Positions 1-8,411 of a stretch of DNA of 33,202 nt are shown one piece after another (position 1 is the stretch's first letter; each line of letters opens with the position of its first letter). The position numbers and the translations under genes are program-made. Source of the DNA: a virus; IMG/VR virus record IMGVR_UViG_3300042517_001250, positions 1-33,202 of that record. One strand, 5' to 3'. The notes beneath the pieces were generated by a model. It saw only the letters and a program-made list of their open reading frames with translations. It made no database searches and was not told where the DNA came from.

Positions 1-1345
1 CCTTTTTCTGTGTTACATTTGCCCTTTCTAAGCCACCTCCAGCATTTATCATCACTTCTACTTCAGGTAGTGTAATGCCTTTCTTAAATATGTTACTTGC
101 AAGTAGCACCCCACCAATGCTCTTTAGGAACTTGGCTGTAATTGCAATTCTTTGCTTAATGCTGAAGCTACCATCTAGGAATTCATAGCCAGTCATGTTA
201 CTCAAATACTGACCATGTTGCTTTATTACAAATAACACCAACGTCTTCAAATTAAACCGATTACACATCTCTACAACCGTCGTAATTAGCATGTTTCTGT
301 GTATGTTGTGTGTCAATACTTGCTTTTCGTATGCTCGGTACATTTCGCCCTCTTCTATTTCTATATTTTTGTTTAAATCGTGGTTTATGTAAATCAAGCA
401 AACCGCATCCCTACTTAATACCCCCCTCTCCTTTAGTTCTTCTTCTTCCATTTCAAAAATTACATCACCACCCATTTGCATCATGTTCAATTTACCCTTC
501 AAATCCTCGCTTTTAAAGGGAGTAGCACTTAAAAATATGTTGTAGTTTAGTTGGTTCTTTTGTAGTTTTTCTATTATTGAAATTCTACTAGTGCTCGTTT
601 GCTCGTGGCACTCGTCCACAAATAGACTAGTAACACCACTAAAGTAATTAAGCAATATTCGTTTTCTAGCATTCCTTTCTTTTAGTGTAATTTTCTTAAT
701 TTCAGCATCTTCAATTTTGTCAATACCCCTAGATTTCCCATTCAGTATTACTTCCAACGTCTGTATTGTGGCAACCACGACATGACATTGCTCAAACCTT
801 TTACCCCTAATGCCACCAACATTAATTCCATGCTTAAATAGGAAACTATTTATGTCGTTCAGGCTTTGCTCAAACAAACTTGCACCATCTGTAATAAACA
901 ATATTCTTTCATTCTTGTTTTTACTTAATGCTATTCTACAAAACTCGCTAAATATGTAAGTCTTACCACTTCTAACTGGAGACTTAACTATACCAAACCT
1001 TTCCTTGAATATTTTAAGCAATGCTTCTTTTTGGTGCTCCATCATATTGTCGCCTATGTCGGCTTTAACTAAATTTGATACCGCAAAGTTTTTTTCGTTT
1101 ACTCCAAAATCAATTTTTTTATTTTGCAAATTTTCAATAACTATGTTTAACATACCTACCGAAAAAGATTCATTGTTTTTATTAAAATATATATTATACC
1201 CATCCCATTTACCTTCCTTAACTAATGGACTATAATGACTACCCTTAAACACAAATGATAAACTTTTTTCTATTGCAAGTTTTTCAGATAGAAATGTGTA
1301 TTCATAGCCATACTCTCTTATATTTAACCTAGTTATTTTAATCAT
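1..1345 (-). CDS. UvsW-like SF2 DNA helicase (3' end cut by window edge)
   Basis: Superfamily 2 helicase of the T4 UvsW type, an ATP-driven 3'-5' helicase/branch-migration enzyme acting on recombination and stalled-fork intermediates. I translated it from the ATG at 1345; the frame stays open to base 1, giving about 448 residues with the C-terminus missing. An N-terminal substrate-binding-like domain (residues 1-95, with KEGKWDGY) is followed by the Walker A-like SPVRSGKT (122-129), DECH box (244-247), SATP motif III (273-276) and a motif V/VI region (ASNIFKKGITLPEVEV then GLERANVTQ) near the edge. Its start overlaps the end of the RNase H gene by 8 bp (ATGATTAA), which implies translational coupling. 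The family call is firm; the exact UvsW orthology is inferred from the WDG N-terminus and the phage setting. Confidence 0.9.
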   Translation of the reverse strand, partial: MIKITRLNIREYGYEYTFLSEKLAIEKSLSFVFKGSHYSPLVKEGKWDGYNIYFNKNNESFSVGMLNIVIENLQNKKIDFGVNEKNFAVSNLVKADIGDNMMEHQKEALLKIFKERFGIVKSPVRSGKTYIFSEFCRIALSKNKNERILFITDGASLFEQSLNDINSFLFKHGINVGGIRGKRFEQCHVVVATIQTLEVILNGKSRGIDKIEDAEIKKITLKERNARKRILLNYFSGVTSLFVDECHEQTSTSRISIIEKLQKNQLNYNIFLSATPFKSEDLKGKLNMMQMGGDVIFEMEEEELKERGVLSRDAVCLIYINHDLNKNIEIEEGEMYRAYEKQVLTHNIHRNMLITTVVEMCNRFNLKTLVLFVIKQHGQYLSNMTGYEFLDGSFSIKQRIAITAKFLKSIGGVLLASNIFKKGITLPEVEVMINAGGGLERANVTQKK

Positions 1346-1760
1346 TTTGTTTTGCTTTAAATGCCAATTTGTCAACAATGTTGTTGAATAAATTATTACT
1401 ATGCCCCTTAACCCAATTAAAATTAACTTTCTTGTTTAACCTAGTGTATTCTTCAAGTAGTAAAACCCACAAATCAGCATTCTTAACGTCTTCTAGGTCT
1501 CTATTTAGCCAATCAATTATCCACCCCTCTGTAAATGGCTTAACTATGTATTGGCTGTCAGAAAACAGATTAACTTCGTCGCATTTTTTTACCATTTTTA
1601 AAACTTCAATGGCTGAAGTCAATTCCATTCTGTTGTTGGTAGTGTTCGGGTAATACTTTGAAAATATTTTAACTTGGTTATCAGCATCAAAAAGTAAACA
1701 CCCTATGCCACCATCACCATTCTTTGAACTTGCACCATCACAATAAGCTGTATATACCAT
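1338..1760 (-). CDS. rnhA: Ribonuclease HI
   Basis: Cytoplasmic endonuclease that cuts RNA in RNA-DNA hybrids, probably removing replication primers or R-loops during phage DNA synthesis. At 140 residues it is the usual size of a single-domain RNase HI. The catalytic set is intact: D8 in YCDGA, E46 in RMELTSAIE, D68 in FSDSQYI, H120 in WVKGHSN and D130 in NIVDKLA. The ATG at 1760 lies 2 nt after the stop of the upstream small gene and the stop overlaps the helicase start, so the three genes form a tight operon. There is no N-terminal hybrid-binding domain. Nothing appears broken. Confidence 0.95.
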   Translation of the reverse strand: MVYTAYCDGASSKNGDGGIGCLLFDADNQVKIFSKYYPNTTNNRMELTSAIEVLKMVKKCDEVNLFSDSQYIVKPFTEGWIIDWLNRDLEDVKNADLWVLLLEEYTRLNKKVNFNWVKGHSNNLFNNIVDKLAFKAKQND

Positions 1761-1762
1761 AA

Positions 1763-2002
1763 TTATAGATTATCAATGCACCATATTGGTGTCTTTTCAC
1801 CAACGTATGCACCGCTTACATTAAAATTAAAATGTTCAACCGCTTCTTCCTTGCTCATTTGCTTTTCCAATATTTCAATACATTTGGATACAGAATAAAT
1901 TAACCTCATGCTACTTTCTTCTATCCCAATAATTGCTTCATCAAAGCCATCAGCTTTTAAAAGCCCTTTTTCTGGAAACCAAACTAATATTTTATCTAAC
2001 AT
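1763..2002 (-). CDS. Small conserved phage protein of unknown function
   Basis: 79-residue soluble protein, first gene of the DNA-metabolism operon. Visible features are a short N-terminal region (ILVWFPEKG), a GFDEAIIGIEE segment, a helical stretch with RLIYSVSKCIEIL and the ending NVSGAYVGEKTPIWCID. From memory this combination (a RLIYS..KCIEIL helix followed by FNVSGAYVGEKTPI) recurs in small unnamed proteins of many phages; I know no function for it. Its ATG at 2002 is the first good start after the 231-nt gap that holds the late-operon terminator. It is followed by RNase H after 2 nt, so it is probably co-expressed with replication genes. I do not assign an activity. Confidence 0.75.
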   Translation of the reverse strand: MLDKILVWFPEKGLLKADGFDEAIIGIEESSMRLIYSVSKCIEILEKQMSKEEAVEHFNFNVSGAYVGEKTPIWCIDNL

Positions 2003-2048
2003 TGTACATTCATTTAATTACTTCTATTATTATTCACTTCTTCTCACT

Positions 2049-2066
2049 GATGAAGCAGATGAAGCA
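2049..2066. repeat. Tandem 9-bp direct repeat in the operon gap
   Basis: GATGAAGCA occurs twice back to back on the plus strand (2049-2057, 2058-2066), about 50 nt upstream of the start of the small gene at 2002. Its position between terminator and start codon would suit a regulator-binding site, but a chance repeat is equally possible. Confidence 0.4.
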
Positions 2067-2131
2067 CTAATCCCCCTACCCCCTTGTAACTATCTAAAAT
2101 AATTCACATAATTCAACTATAAAAATGAAAA

Positions 2132-2166
2132 TTAAAGAAAAAAAATAGAGCCATTTTAAGGCTCTA
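2132..2166 (-). terminator. Rho-independent terminator ending the late structural operon
   Basis: The stem arms TAGAGCC (2146-2152) and GGCTCTA (2160-2166) pair perfectly over 7 bp with a 7-nt loop. On the minus strand the stem is followed by eight T residues and more T-rich sequence (2145-2132). It sits 67 nt after the stop of the last structural gene and upstream of the DNA-metabolism genes, so it probably ends late transcription. Confidence 0.85.
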
Positions 2167-2233
2167 AATTTAAGTTTGCTATAGTTTGTATGTTAAATGG
2201 TATATTATTAAAATATGAGGACTTGAAATTAAA

Positions 2234-2779
2234 CTAGTCGTGCCTTATTATTATATTAAAACCCCTAGTTGTATTTGTGTCAGCCTCTATTTCTGAAAAG
2301 TGTTCGCATGGGTTTTCTATTGTAGGTGATTTGAAAACATTTCTGTTTACCCACAACCCAATATAAGATCCATCTGCTTTGTTGCCAATGGTAAACAAAT
2401 TCACAATATCGTTTATGTCATCCATATACAATACACCTTCCATTTCTGTATACAATGGTTTAGAAGCATTGTTAGCCAACTTTTCAAAAGCTAATTGGTT
2501 GTTGGGTGATATAAAACCTAGTTGTATGGAGTAGCTCATTGGCTCATTGTTAATTATACCAACTCTAATATTGGTTGTATCACCAACTACCTTTAAAACT
2601 ATTAATCTGTATTGCGACTGCTTATTAAGTCTGTTCAGATAGCTGATGTCACCAAATAAATTCTTACTTGAACCATTGGGAATTTTACTACTGCTAATGT
2701 AGCCACCTATGCTATTAAATGCCTCTGTTTGTACCCCTAGCGGTGTTTCTGCACCAGAATAATAAATTTCTATTGCCAT
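2234..2779 (-). CDS. Putative tail/baseplate accessory protein, last gene of the late operon
   Basis: 181-residue protein with no motif I recognise. It looks beta-rich and globular (for example YRLIVLKVVGDTTNIRVGIINN and GSYIGLWVNRNVFKS), with no signal peptide, membrane segment or coiled coil. The ATG at 2779 follows the tail-fibre gene after 12 nt and the intrinsic terminator comes 67 nt after its stop, so it belongs to the late operon. Position directly after a collar-domain fibre fits a fibre chaperone, a fibre-tip partner or another small virion protein. These are guesses from position only. Confidence 0.65.
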   Translation of the reverse strand: MAIEIYYSGAETPLGVQTEAFNSIGGYISSSKIPNGSSKNLFGDISYLNRLNKQSQYRLIVLKVVGDTTNIRVGIINNEPMSYSIQLGFISPNNQLAFEKLANNASKPLYTEMEGVLYMDDINDIVNLFTIGNKADGSYIGLWVNRNVFKSPTIENPCEHFSEIEADTNTTRGFNIIIRHD

Positions 2780-2791
2780 TTGTCATTGTTT

Positions 2792-4831
2792 TTAGTTTAT
2801 TCTCATTATCCAAACCAAACTTATATAAGTTGGTAAATTTTCATGTTTGTCGCCACCGCCCTGACCGTTTATGGAGTGAGCATGGTCAGCTACAGAATCA
2901 ATTGAAATTCCAGTTGTCGCACTATCCGTAGTTACGCTCGGTGATGTGTTACCATTTCCAGTTCTAACCCTAGCCAAACCACCTATACCATTTTGACCTA
3001 ACATATTATGCGTATGTCCTGGATCAGTGAGGTTGTGGGTATGACCACCATCGTTTCCAGTTGCACCTCCATGGTCATGGCTAGGCATTTCAGATATTGC
3101 CAATGCAACTTTTTGTTTACCGCCAATATCACCGAAGCTAAAGTTTGTAACTCCAGGAGTCAATGGGTCAACATCAACACCCAACGGACTTGTACCTTGT
3201 ATGTTGTTGACAGTACCAATAATCATTCTACCTCTCATATCAGGCGTCGTATTCTGACCATTGCAAATTGCCCATCCAGTAAATATGTTGTTTGTAACAC
3301 CTAATCCAGTTGCATCAAAATAAGTTGAAATTTGTGCTGTAGTTTCTGGATACCAACTAATTGGACATCTAAGTGGAAAATATTTTTGACTACTTGAAAT
3401 TGTATTTTGCAAAATTACATTTGAACTAGTTGTCGTTTTAGTTGGGTCTGTTAAAACACCACTCAAACTATAAGCCAATTCATTGTAGTATTCGTTTTCG
3501 TAAAACCTAGTTTCATTATTATACTTAAAATGATTTTTAAGAACAAAATACAATTGGAAAATTTGGTTTTCAAAAACTACCTCATCCTTATTAATCATTA
3601 TGGTTGGAGTGGTACAATTAATTGGAAAGTATTCAGTTCTAGTAAACAACGTGGATGTTTCAGTGTCGTTTACCATTTTCATCAATATTTTAATGTCTTC
3701 ACAATTTGGTGTAATGCAAGTGCCAACACCACTCCCCAACCTTACACTATCAACAATTAAAACTATGGTTCCCTGATTAATATAGCTTTTCAAAATTGTG
3801 CTATAATTACCATCTTGGTAGTAATATCTCCAATTGTCAAAATCACCATCAACAAACTCAGAAGTTCCAGTCCAAACACCACCATATCCATTGTTAATAT
3901 GTATAGTGCTGTTGAAATTGTTTTGAACCTCACCTGTGATATTGAATTTAAAATCAAAGTTTACAATATAAACATAGCTATCTGTATTTGGGACACCTAT
4001 TTTCTTAACAGATTCTATACCAACCAATTTATCAATTGCGCTTATATCATCGACTTTACGATGTGTAAAATCTTCATGTACAAAATTCCACCTATAGTCT
4101 TCAATTAATATACCATTTGTATCGTAGTAAACGCTACCTAGTATAAATTCCTTACCGAATATTGTAGGTGGAGTGAAGCCGTTATCAAGTATCATTTCCA
4201 TTTTACAGCTATCGTACATGAAAATGTTTTTATGTAATGGTAAAACTTGAACTCCTGGAGTAAAAGAACCAACCACAATGAATTGCAAATCTGCCTCAAG
4301 GGTATCAAATATACCTTGCACTAAAACATTGTTGTCGTCAATTACTTCAAGTATTTCATACTCCAATGTGTAATATTGGCTGTTTGTGAATTTGATTCTA
4401 CTTGGAAAATTGGGTTGACCTCTAAGTATTTCTGTAAACTTGGTTCCAACGCCATTTATCAAACTTTTATTTGCGCCACCAACGCTAACATATCCTTCTT
4501 CTATGTTTGAATATTCGTGTGAAATTTTTATCCAATACTTTTGACTTGAAGTTGGTATGGTAATATCCTTATCTCCATTATTCCACTTTATAACAAGCCT
4601 ATCAATATCAAATGCGAAGCCGTTTTGAATTCTGAATTTGTTTGAATTGGCTGTGTCAACTATTTTAAGAAAATCAAAGTTTGGATCGTAAAATTTATTT
4701 CTAATAATGCCCCACATTGCCGTATCTGTTTTCTTATCGAAAACAAAACCATTATCACGCAAACCTTGCTCAAATCTGCTGAGCTCGGCTTTTTCTAGAA
4801 AAATTTCTTCATTTATTTTTAAATATGACAT
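2792..4831 (-). CDS. Tail fibre with C-terminal phage tail-collar domain and HxH metal motifs
   Basis: 679-residue fibre, probably the receptor-binding long or short tail fibre. The N-terminal 480 residues are beta-rich without a named domain. The last 160 residues form a tail-collar (T4 gp12-type) domain: GWAICNG at about 519-525, PDMRGRMIIG at 530-539, then HDH (585-587), HTH (597-599), HTH (606-608) and HAH (650-652), ending in NLPTYISLVWIMRIN. In T4 gp37, HxH pairs bind iron along the trimer axis, so the four pairs here suggest a metal-stabilised needle. Collar domains of this kind mark the end of a fibre exposed to the host surface. It follows the gene at 4835-5575 after 3 nt and precedes the last late gene. 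Confidence 0.85.
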   Translation of the reverse strand: MSYLKINEEIFLEKAELSRFEQGLRDNGFVFDKKTDTAMWGIIRNKFYDPNFDFLKIVDTANSNKFRIQNGFAFDIDRLVIKWNNGDKDITIPTSSQKYWIKISHEYSNIEEGYVSVGGANKSLINGVGTKFTEILRGQPNFPSRIKFTNSQYYTLEYEILEVIDDNNVLVQGIFDTLEADLQFIVVGSFTPGVQVLPLHKNIFMYDSCKMEMILDNGFTPPTIFGKEFILGSVYYDTNGILIEDYRWNFVHEDFTHRKVDDISAIDKLVGIESVKKIGVPNTDSYVYIVNFDFKFNITGEVQNNFNSTIHINNGYGGVWTGTSEFVDGDFDNWRYYYQDGNYSTILKSYINQGTIVLIVDSVRLGSGVGTCITPNCEDIKILMKMVNDTETSTLFTRTEYFPINCTTPTIMINKDEVVFENQIFQLYFVLKNHFKYNNETRFYENEYYNELAYSLSGVLTDPTKTTTSSNVILQNTISSSQKYFPLRCPISWYPETTAQISTYFDATGLGVTNNIFTGWAICNGQNTTPDMRGRMIIGTVNNIQGTSPLGVDVDPLTPGVTNFSFGDIGGKQKVALAISEMPSHDHGGATGNDGGHTHNLTDPGHTHNMLGQNGIGGLARVRTGNGNTSPSVTTDSATTGISIDSVADHAHSINGQGGGDKHENLPTYISLVWIMRIN

Positions 4832-4834
4832 GTG

Positions 4835-5575
4835 CTATTGTTTAATTAAATTGATTGATTTGTTTGCTGTATTGTACGGAAATAAGAAATCTGTAGCTAA
4901 ATCGTCAACTTGCTTTTCGGTAAATTTCTCACTATTGTTTTTTCTCCAATTTACAAGTAAGTCGCTACCCTGAACATGACCTCTACTAAATGGAGTCCTT
5001 AACGGCTTTACTTTAAAATTGTACATTAAAATTTTTGTATTAAATTCATCGGTTAAAAATGTTGCTAAATCAACTAAAATTTGTGATGTCTTTTTGTTCA
5101 TCTTCAAATTTTTACCCACACTTAGACTTGTATAAGGCTGTAGACCGAATTGTATGTTTTCGTTTGCACCATACAAAATATAACGAGCAAAATACCAATT
5201 TTCAGCTTCAACTATAACTTGGTCGTAACCAACAAAAGTATTTTCTACAGCACCATTGGTAATATTGTATGTATCTAATTCGTTATCGCCACAATCAAAG
5301 GCATGAACCCTTAAAAACCAACAAGGTGTCACAACGTCTTGTTTAAACCAAAAACTAATTTCGTAATCTATAAATGGGTCAACCTTCATAAACCATTTCT
5401 TGCTAATTTCAACACTTTCAAATCCAAACCCACTTCCAGGTTCAATTTGCATTACCCTACCTTGACCTAAACCCATTGGCAAATCTTGTGTAACAATTGA
5501 AACACCACCTATTACCATTGTTGGATTTGGGTTTACATATTGTTCAAGTTGGTAATTTAAAAAATATTGTTGCAT
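4835..5575 (-). CDS. Putative tail protein with carbohydrate-binding-module-like jelly roll
   Basis: 246-residue protein with no enzyme motif. Residues about 35-150 alternate strands and aromatics in the manner of CBM-like jelly rolls (EISFWFKQD, CWFLRVHAFDCGDNELD, ENWYFARYILYG). The C-terminal 80 residues are more helical and include RTPFSRGHVQGSDLLVNWRK. Flanked by a beta-helix protein upstream and a collar fibre downstream, it is probably a virion adhesion or fibre-attachment subunit. Its start is preceded by one copy of a 27-bp element that is also found before the chaperone gene at 20208, so its expression may be set separately from the upstream gene. Sugar binding is inferred from general appearance only. 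Confidence 0.6.
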   Translation of the reverse strand: MQQYFLNYQLEQYVNPNPTMVIGGVSIVTQDLPMGLGQGRVMQIEPGSGFGFESVEISKKWFMKVDPFIDYEISFWFKQDVVTPCWFLRVHAFDCGDNELDTYNITNGAVENTFVGYDQVIVEAENWYFARYILYGANENIQFGLQPYTSLSVGKNLKMNKKTSQILVDLATFLTDEFNTKILMYNFKVKPLRTPFSRGHVQGSDLLVNWRKNNSEKFTEKQVDDLATDFLFPYNTANKSINLIKQ

Positions 5576-5581
5576 TTTTTG

Positions 5582-5608
5582 TGTTTACGTTTTTTATTAA
5601 ATACATCT
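5582..5608 (-). repeat. 27-bp intergenic element, copy 1 (possible promoter or leader)
   Basis: On the plus strand it begins TGTTTACGT and ends ATTAAATACATCT. It matches a second copy at 20212-20238 at 26 of 27 positions. It lies 6 nt upstream of the ATG at 5575 in the gap after the beta-helix gene. On the minus strand it reads as a TATTTAATA core followed by an AACGTAAACA segment. Both copies sit in the same position relative to a start codon, which suggests a late promoter or a translation leader; which of the two is not visible from sequence. Confidence 0.7.
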
Positions 5609-5612
5609 ATAT

Positions 5613-7013
5613 CTAAACAACAATTGCTAATTGATTAGCACCACTAACGCTAATGTTGTAAATATCTCCTGGAAGTAAGCCATTTGCAACCGCATCAGCA
5701 TTGTCATTGTAAACTGGAATGTTTGCCATATTTAGCAACCCATTGAAAATATTTACACATGAAATTGGTTGGTTGAAATTGCTGTTAGCACCAATAAAAA
5801 TATTTGGATCAACAAAGTAGCCATTCATAAATATGCAATTTTGAATTTCAACTAGGTCTGTAGTTGTTGCCCCAACAAAGAATATCAAATTTGGATCTGT
5901 ACAAGGGTTTCTTAATACTCTACAATTTTTTATCAAGAAAATGAAATAAGCATTAATATTATACACCGCTGTGATATCACCAATCGTTATGCAATAAGTT
6001 GGGTGAGTGGGTATCGGTCCAGCATCGGTGAAGCTTAAATTTCTAAGTTCAATATTATTGAAATTACCCTCTATGTGAATTTCACTTAAACAATTTATTC
6101 CAATAACATTGAAGTTGGCTATGTTACAAGTTGCATAATACTTTCTAGTTGTAGCATCAGTATTTTCGTACAGCACACATCTTCCACCTACGACACCTCC
6201 AGTATATGCTCCAGTTATAGAATTCAAACCATATATTAAATAATTTTCACCACCCTCTTCACTGGATAATGAAAAAGTACCACCATTGATAACATGCACA
6301 CAATGTTGATTGTAACTGCTAATAGTGCCATTTCTTCTGATTTGTATGTAGGTTGATATTGGTGAATATCCAGTTCCAGTAATTCTGTTATGCAATATCA
6401 GCGGTGTATCATCTGGGTTTGCACTAATTTTAGTGCTTATCATTTGGTATGCTTCAATTAAAAAAACTTTATTATCAACAAAGTTTGTCGATGTTACGCC
6501 ACCTTCATTTCTGACAATGCCCCCAGTATTAGTTCTAAATATGGCTCCTCCTGCAACAATGAATCTACCACTTAATTCATTTGGATACACTGAAGAATCA
6601 AACAAATGTCCAGTTCCAGTATATACAACAATAGCACCATCGGCAAATATCCAACTAGTATTAGTTATCCATAAATTCAAAGCTGTTGTGTATGAAGCTG
6701 AAGCAACCATAACACCCACATTTGTAAATTGTGGAGCCGATTGTGTTCCAGTTCCGATTATAGCTGACCTAGCCTCATCTAATGTTTGAAATGGTTTAAG
6801 TACACTACCATCTCCAACGACGGTTGAATTTGCATCAACATAATATAGTTTTGAACCATTGTTTGTTGAAGCTAATAATATTTGTGTCACAAGTGTTCCA
6901 AAATCAATATAGTATGCTTCACCTGGATTCGGCAATTTTGCGACAATAAATAGGTCGTCAGTTAAACTAAGTGGAGTAGTTGCGACAGGTAATTGGTTTA
7001 CTTTTTTATCCAT
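5613..7013 (-). CDS. Beta-helix tail spike/adhesin (first of two tandem relatives)
   Basis: 466-residue virion protein. Residues about 1-50 form an attachment-like N-terminus (KVNQLPVATTPLSLTDDLFIV), a common opening of phage fibre proteins. At about 53-85 comes the opening of a pectate-lyase-like beta-helix (KLYYVDANSTVVGDG, KPFQTLDEARSAI), followed by repeated short strands up to about 430. It ends in a capping motif (NGLLPGDIYNISVSGANQLAIVV) of the type at the C-terminus of many tail fibres. Such proteins bind or cut surface polysaccharide, but I see no clear catalytic carboxylate set. The gene at 8412-9848 has a similar helix opening, so the two may be old duplicates. Confidence 0.8.
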   Translation of the reverse strand: MDKKVNQLPVATTPLSLTDDLFIVAKLPNPGEAYYIDFGTLVTQILLASTNNGSKLYYVDANSTVVGDGSVLKPFQTLDEARSAIIGTGTQSAPQFTNVGVMVASASYTTALNLWITNTSWIFADGAIVVYTGTGHLFDSSVYPNELSGRFIVAGGAIFRTNTGGIVRNEGGVTSTNFVDNKVFLIEAYQMISTKISANPDDTPLILHNRITGTGYSPISTYIQIRRNGTISSYNQHCVHVINGGTFSLSSEEGGENYLIYGLNSITGAYTGGVVGGRCVLYENTDATTRKYYATCNIANFNVIGINCLSEIHIEGNFNNIELRNLSFTDAGPIPTHPTYCITIGDITAVYNINAYFIFLIKNCRVLRNPCTDPNLIFFVGATTTDLVEIQNCIFMNGYFVDPNIFIGANSNFNQPISCVNIFNGLLNMANIPVYNDNADAVANGLLPGDIYNISVSGANQLAIVV

Positions 7014-7025
7014 TTCTTTTGTGTT

Positions 7026-8399
7026 TTAATAAGGTACATGTGTTTGAATAGGGTCTGGTTGGTTGGCATTTAATAAGTCGTTATCAGAAGTTTTAATTAA
7101 AAATGTTTCTATTGGTGGAGGTGGAACTATGGTATCACCTATAATTGGATAATAAAGTAAATCCCAAACTTCTTCGGCAAAATTTTCGTACCCATTAATG
7201 AAAGTTCCATTTTGGTGATTTCTTAACCCCTTGTATAATGGTGATGAATTGCCAATATTCCAACCTCTATTTTCCTTATCCATAAGTAGGTATGCAAACC
7301 AATCACATTTATTATGGAAGCATATCAACCTCAAATATTCGCCATTGTAAGGCTTTTTCACATTGGTAAAATGCGTAGGCTCACTTGGCATGGCTAGAGC
7401 CAAATTTACTCGGTCTAAAGAATCTACAATGTCAATATAGTTTTCGTCAATTACTGGAGCAACAAGGTAGTCTACAATTTTAACTTCATAATAATTTACA
7501 TCTGGTGTATACAGATAATCTTCGTCTATTGTAAAACCAAAAGGTAGGTCAACCGCTTCAGTATATTTTACACCATTTATCCATATAGGATTTGTTGGTT
7601 GTATCACAAAACCAATTGGTAAAACAAATCTACTTCTGTACCCTAGTGGGTATTCGTAATCCTTAGTCGTGTAAATTTCTTTAGTACCCCTTTCTCTAAA
7701 TTCGTTAAAAATTGTTTTGGCAATGCATTGCAATTCTATAATGTCAGCATCTTCACAGAATATCACATTCTTCTGTTTCAGATATTCAGAAAGCAATTCC
7801 TTTCTCCACCATATAATTGTGAATTGTATGGCATAAACATAAGATAGACTTAAAAATTGCGCTATACTTGTCCAATAGGCAATAAAGTCAGCATCTTCAT
7901 ACAAGTCGTTAGGCTTTTCGTTCCTTTCGACATACAATGGTAAAATACCCTCTTCATAAATTTTATTGCTTAATGCTAACATATTGTTGTAAACATCTAT
8001 ATCATCGTAGCCTAACTTTGAAAAAATTGATTTCAGTTGGTTATCAAAGTTTGGATCGTTTAGAAAATAAGTTCCGTTGAAATTTATGGAATTTACTTCT
8101 ATATTTCCAGTTGGGTCTGTACCCACCCTCTTACATGAGAATATTATTGTCAAAACGGTTTTAGTAGTAAGTTTTGGGTTTATTTCAGCAATCATGTCAC
8201 CTATTCCAGTATATGGGTACATTTTACTAAACACCACACCATCTAAGCTGTAAGAAAATTTATATTCTAAAAACCTTGTAAGCGTTTCTCCAGTAGTGCT
8301 TATGCCTCCAGTTGTAAGTGATTCCAAGTTGAATATTGGAGTAGTTTTAAACTCCAACACATCGCCTATTTCAGTAAGTATGCTATTATTTACTATCAT
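7026..8399 (-). CDS. Putative baseplate/tail structural protein
   Basis: 457-residue protein with no motif I can name. The N-terminal 130 residues look beta-rich (FKTTPIFNLESLTTGG, YKFSYSLDGVVFSKMYPYTG). A helical aromatic middle follows (FIAYWTSIAQFLSLSYVYAIQFTIIWWRKELLSEYL, cited in part; about residues 155-190), then a beta-rich C-terminus with a proline run (VPPPPIE) near the end. The hydrophobic middle is aromatic-rich and interrupted by charges, so I do not read it as a membrane segment. It lies between two beta-helix genes downstream of the gpJ-like protein, so it may link the baseplate periphery to the fibres, the place of gpI or gp7-10 in other phages. That role is inferred from order only. 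Confidence 0.65.
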   Translation of the reverse strand: MIVNNSILTEIGDVLEFKTTPIFNLESLTTGGISTTGETLTRFLEYKFSYSLDGVVFSKMYPYTGIGDMIAEINPKLTTKTVLTIIFSCKRVGTDPTGNIEVNSINFNGTYFLNDPNFDNQLKSIFSKLGYDDIDVYNNMLALSNKIYEEGILPLYVERNEKPNDLYEDADFIAYWTSIAQFLSLSYVYAIQFTIIWWRKELLSEYLKQKNVIFCEDADIIELQCIAKTIFNEFRERGTKEIYTTKDYEYPLGYRSRFVLPIGFVIQPTNPIWINGVKYTEAVDLPFGFTIDEDYLYTPDVNYYEVKIVDYLVAPVIDENYIDIVDSLDRVNLALAMPSEPTHFTNVKKPYNGEYLRLICFHNKCDWFAYLLMDKENRGWNIGNSSPLYKGLRNHQNGTFINGYENFAEEVWDLLYYPIIGDTIVPPPPIETFLIKTSDNDLLNANQPDPIQTHVPY

Positions 8400-8411
8400 A
8401 TTTTATTACCA

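Larger units (their letters stand above)
2003..2233 (-). other. Intergenic gap between late operon and DNA-metabolism operon
   Basis: Largest non-coding stretch in the window (231 nt). Read on the minus strand it contains a 67-nt 3' leader-out from the last structural gene, an intrinsic terminator (2132-2166), then about 130 nt before the next ATG at 2002. That last part should hold the promoter of the helicase/RNase H operon. I see no convincing Bacteroidetes TAnnTTTG box; the closest is TATAGTTG at 2121-2114. A tandem 9-bp repeat GATGAAGCA (plus strand, 2049-2057 and 2058-2066) and a short C-run (G-run on the minus strand) lie here. I see no credible ORF. Confidence 0.6.

Noticed and set aside
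2114-2121. TATAGTTG as Bacteroidetes -7 promoter box
   Set aside because: One of six key positions differs, no -33 TTG at proper distance, and it abuts the terminator T-run; too weak to annotate.
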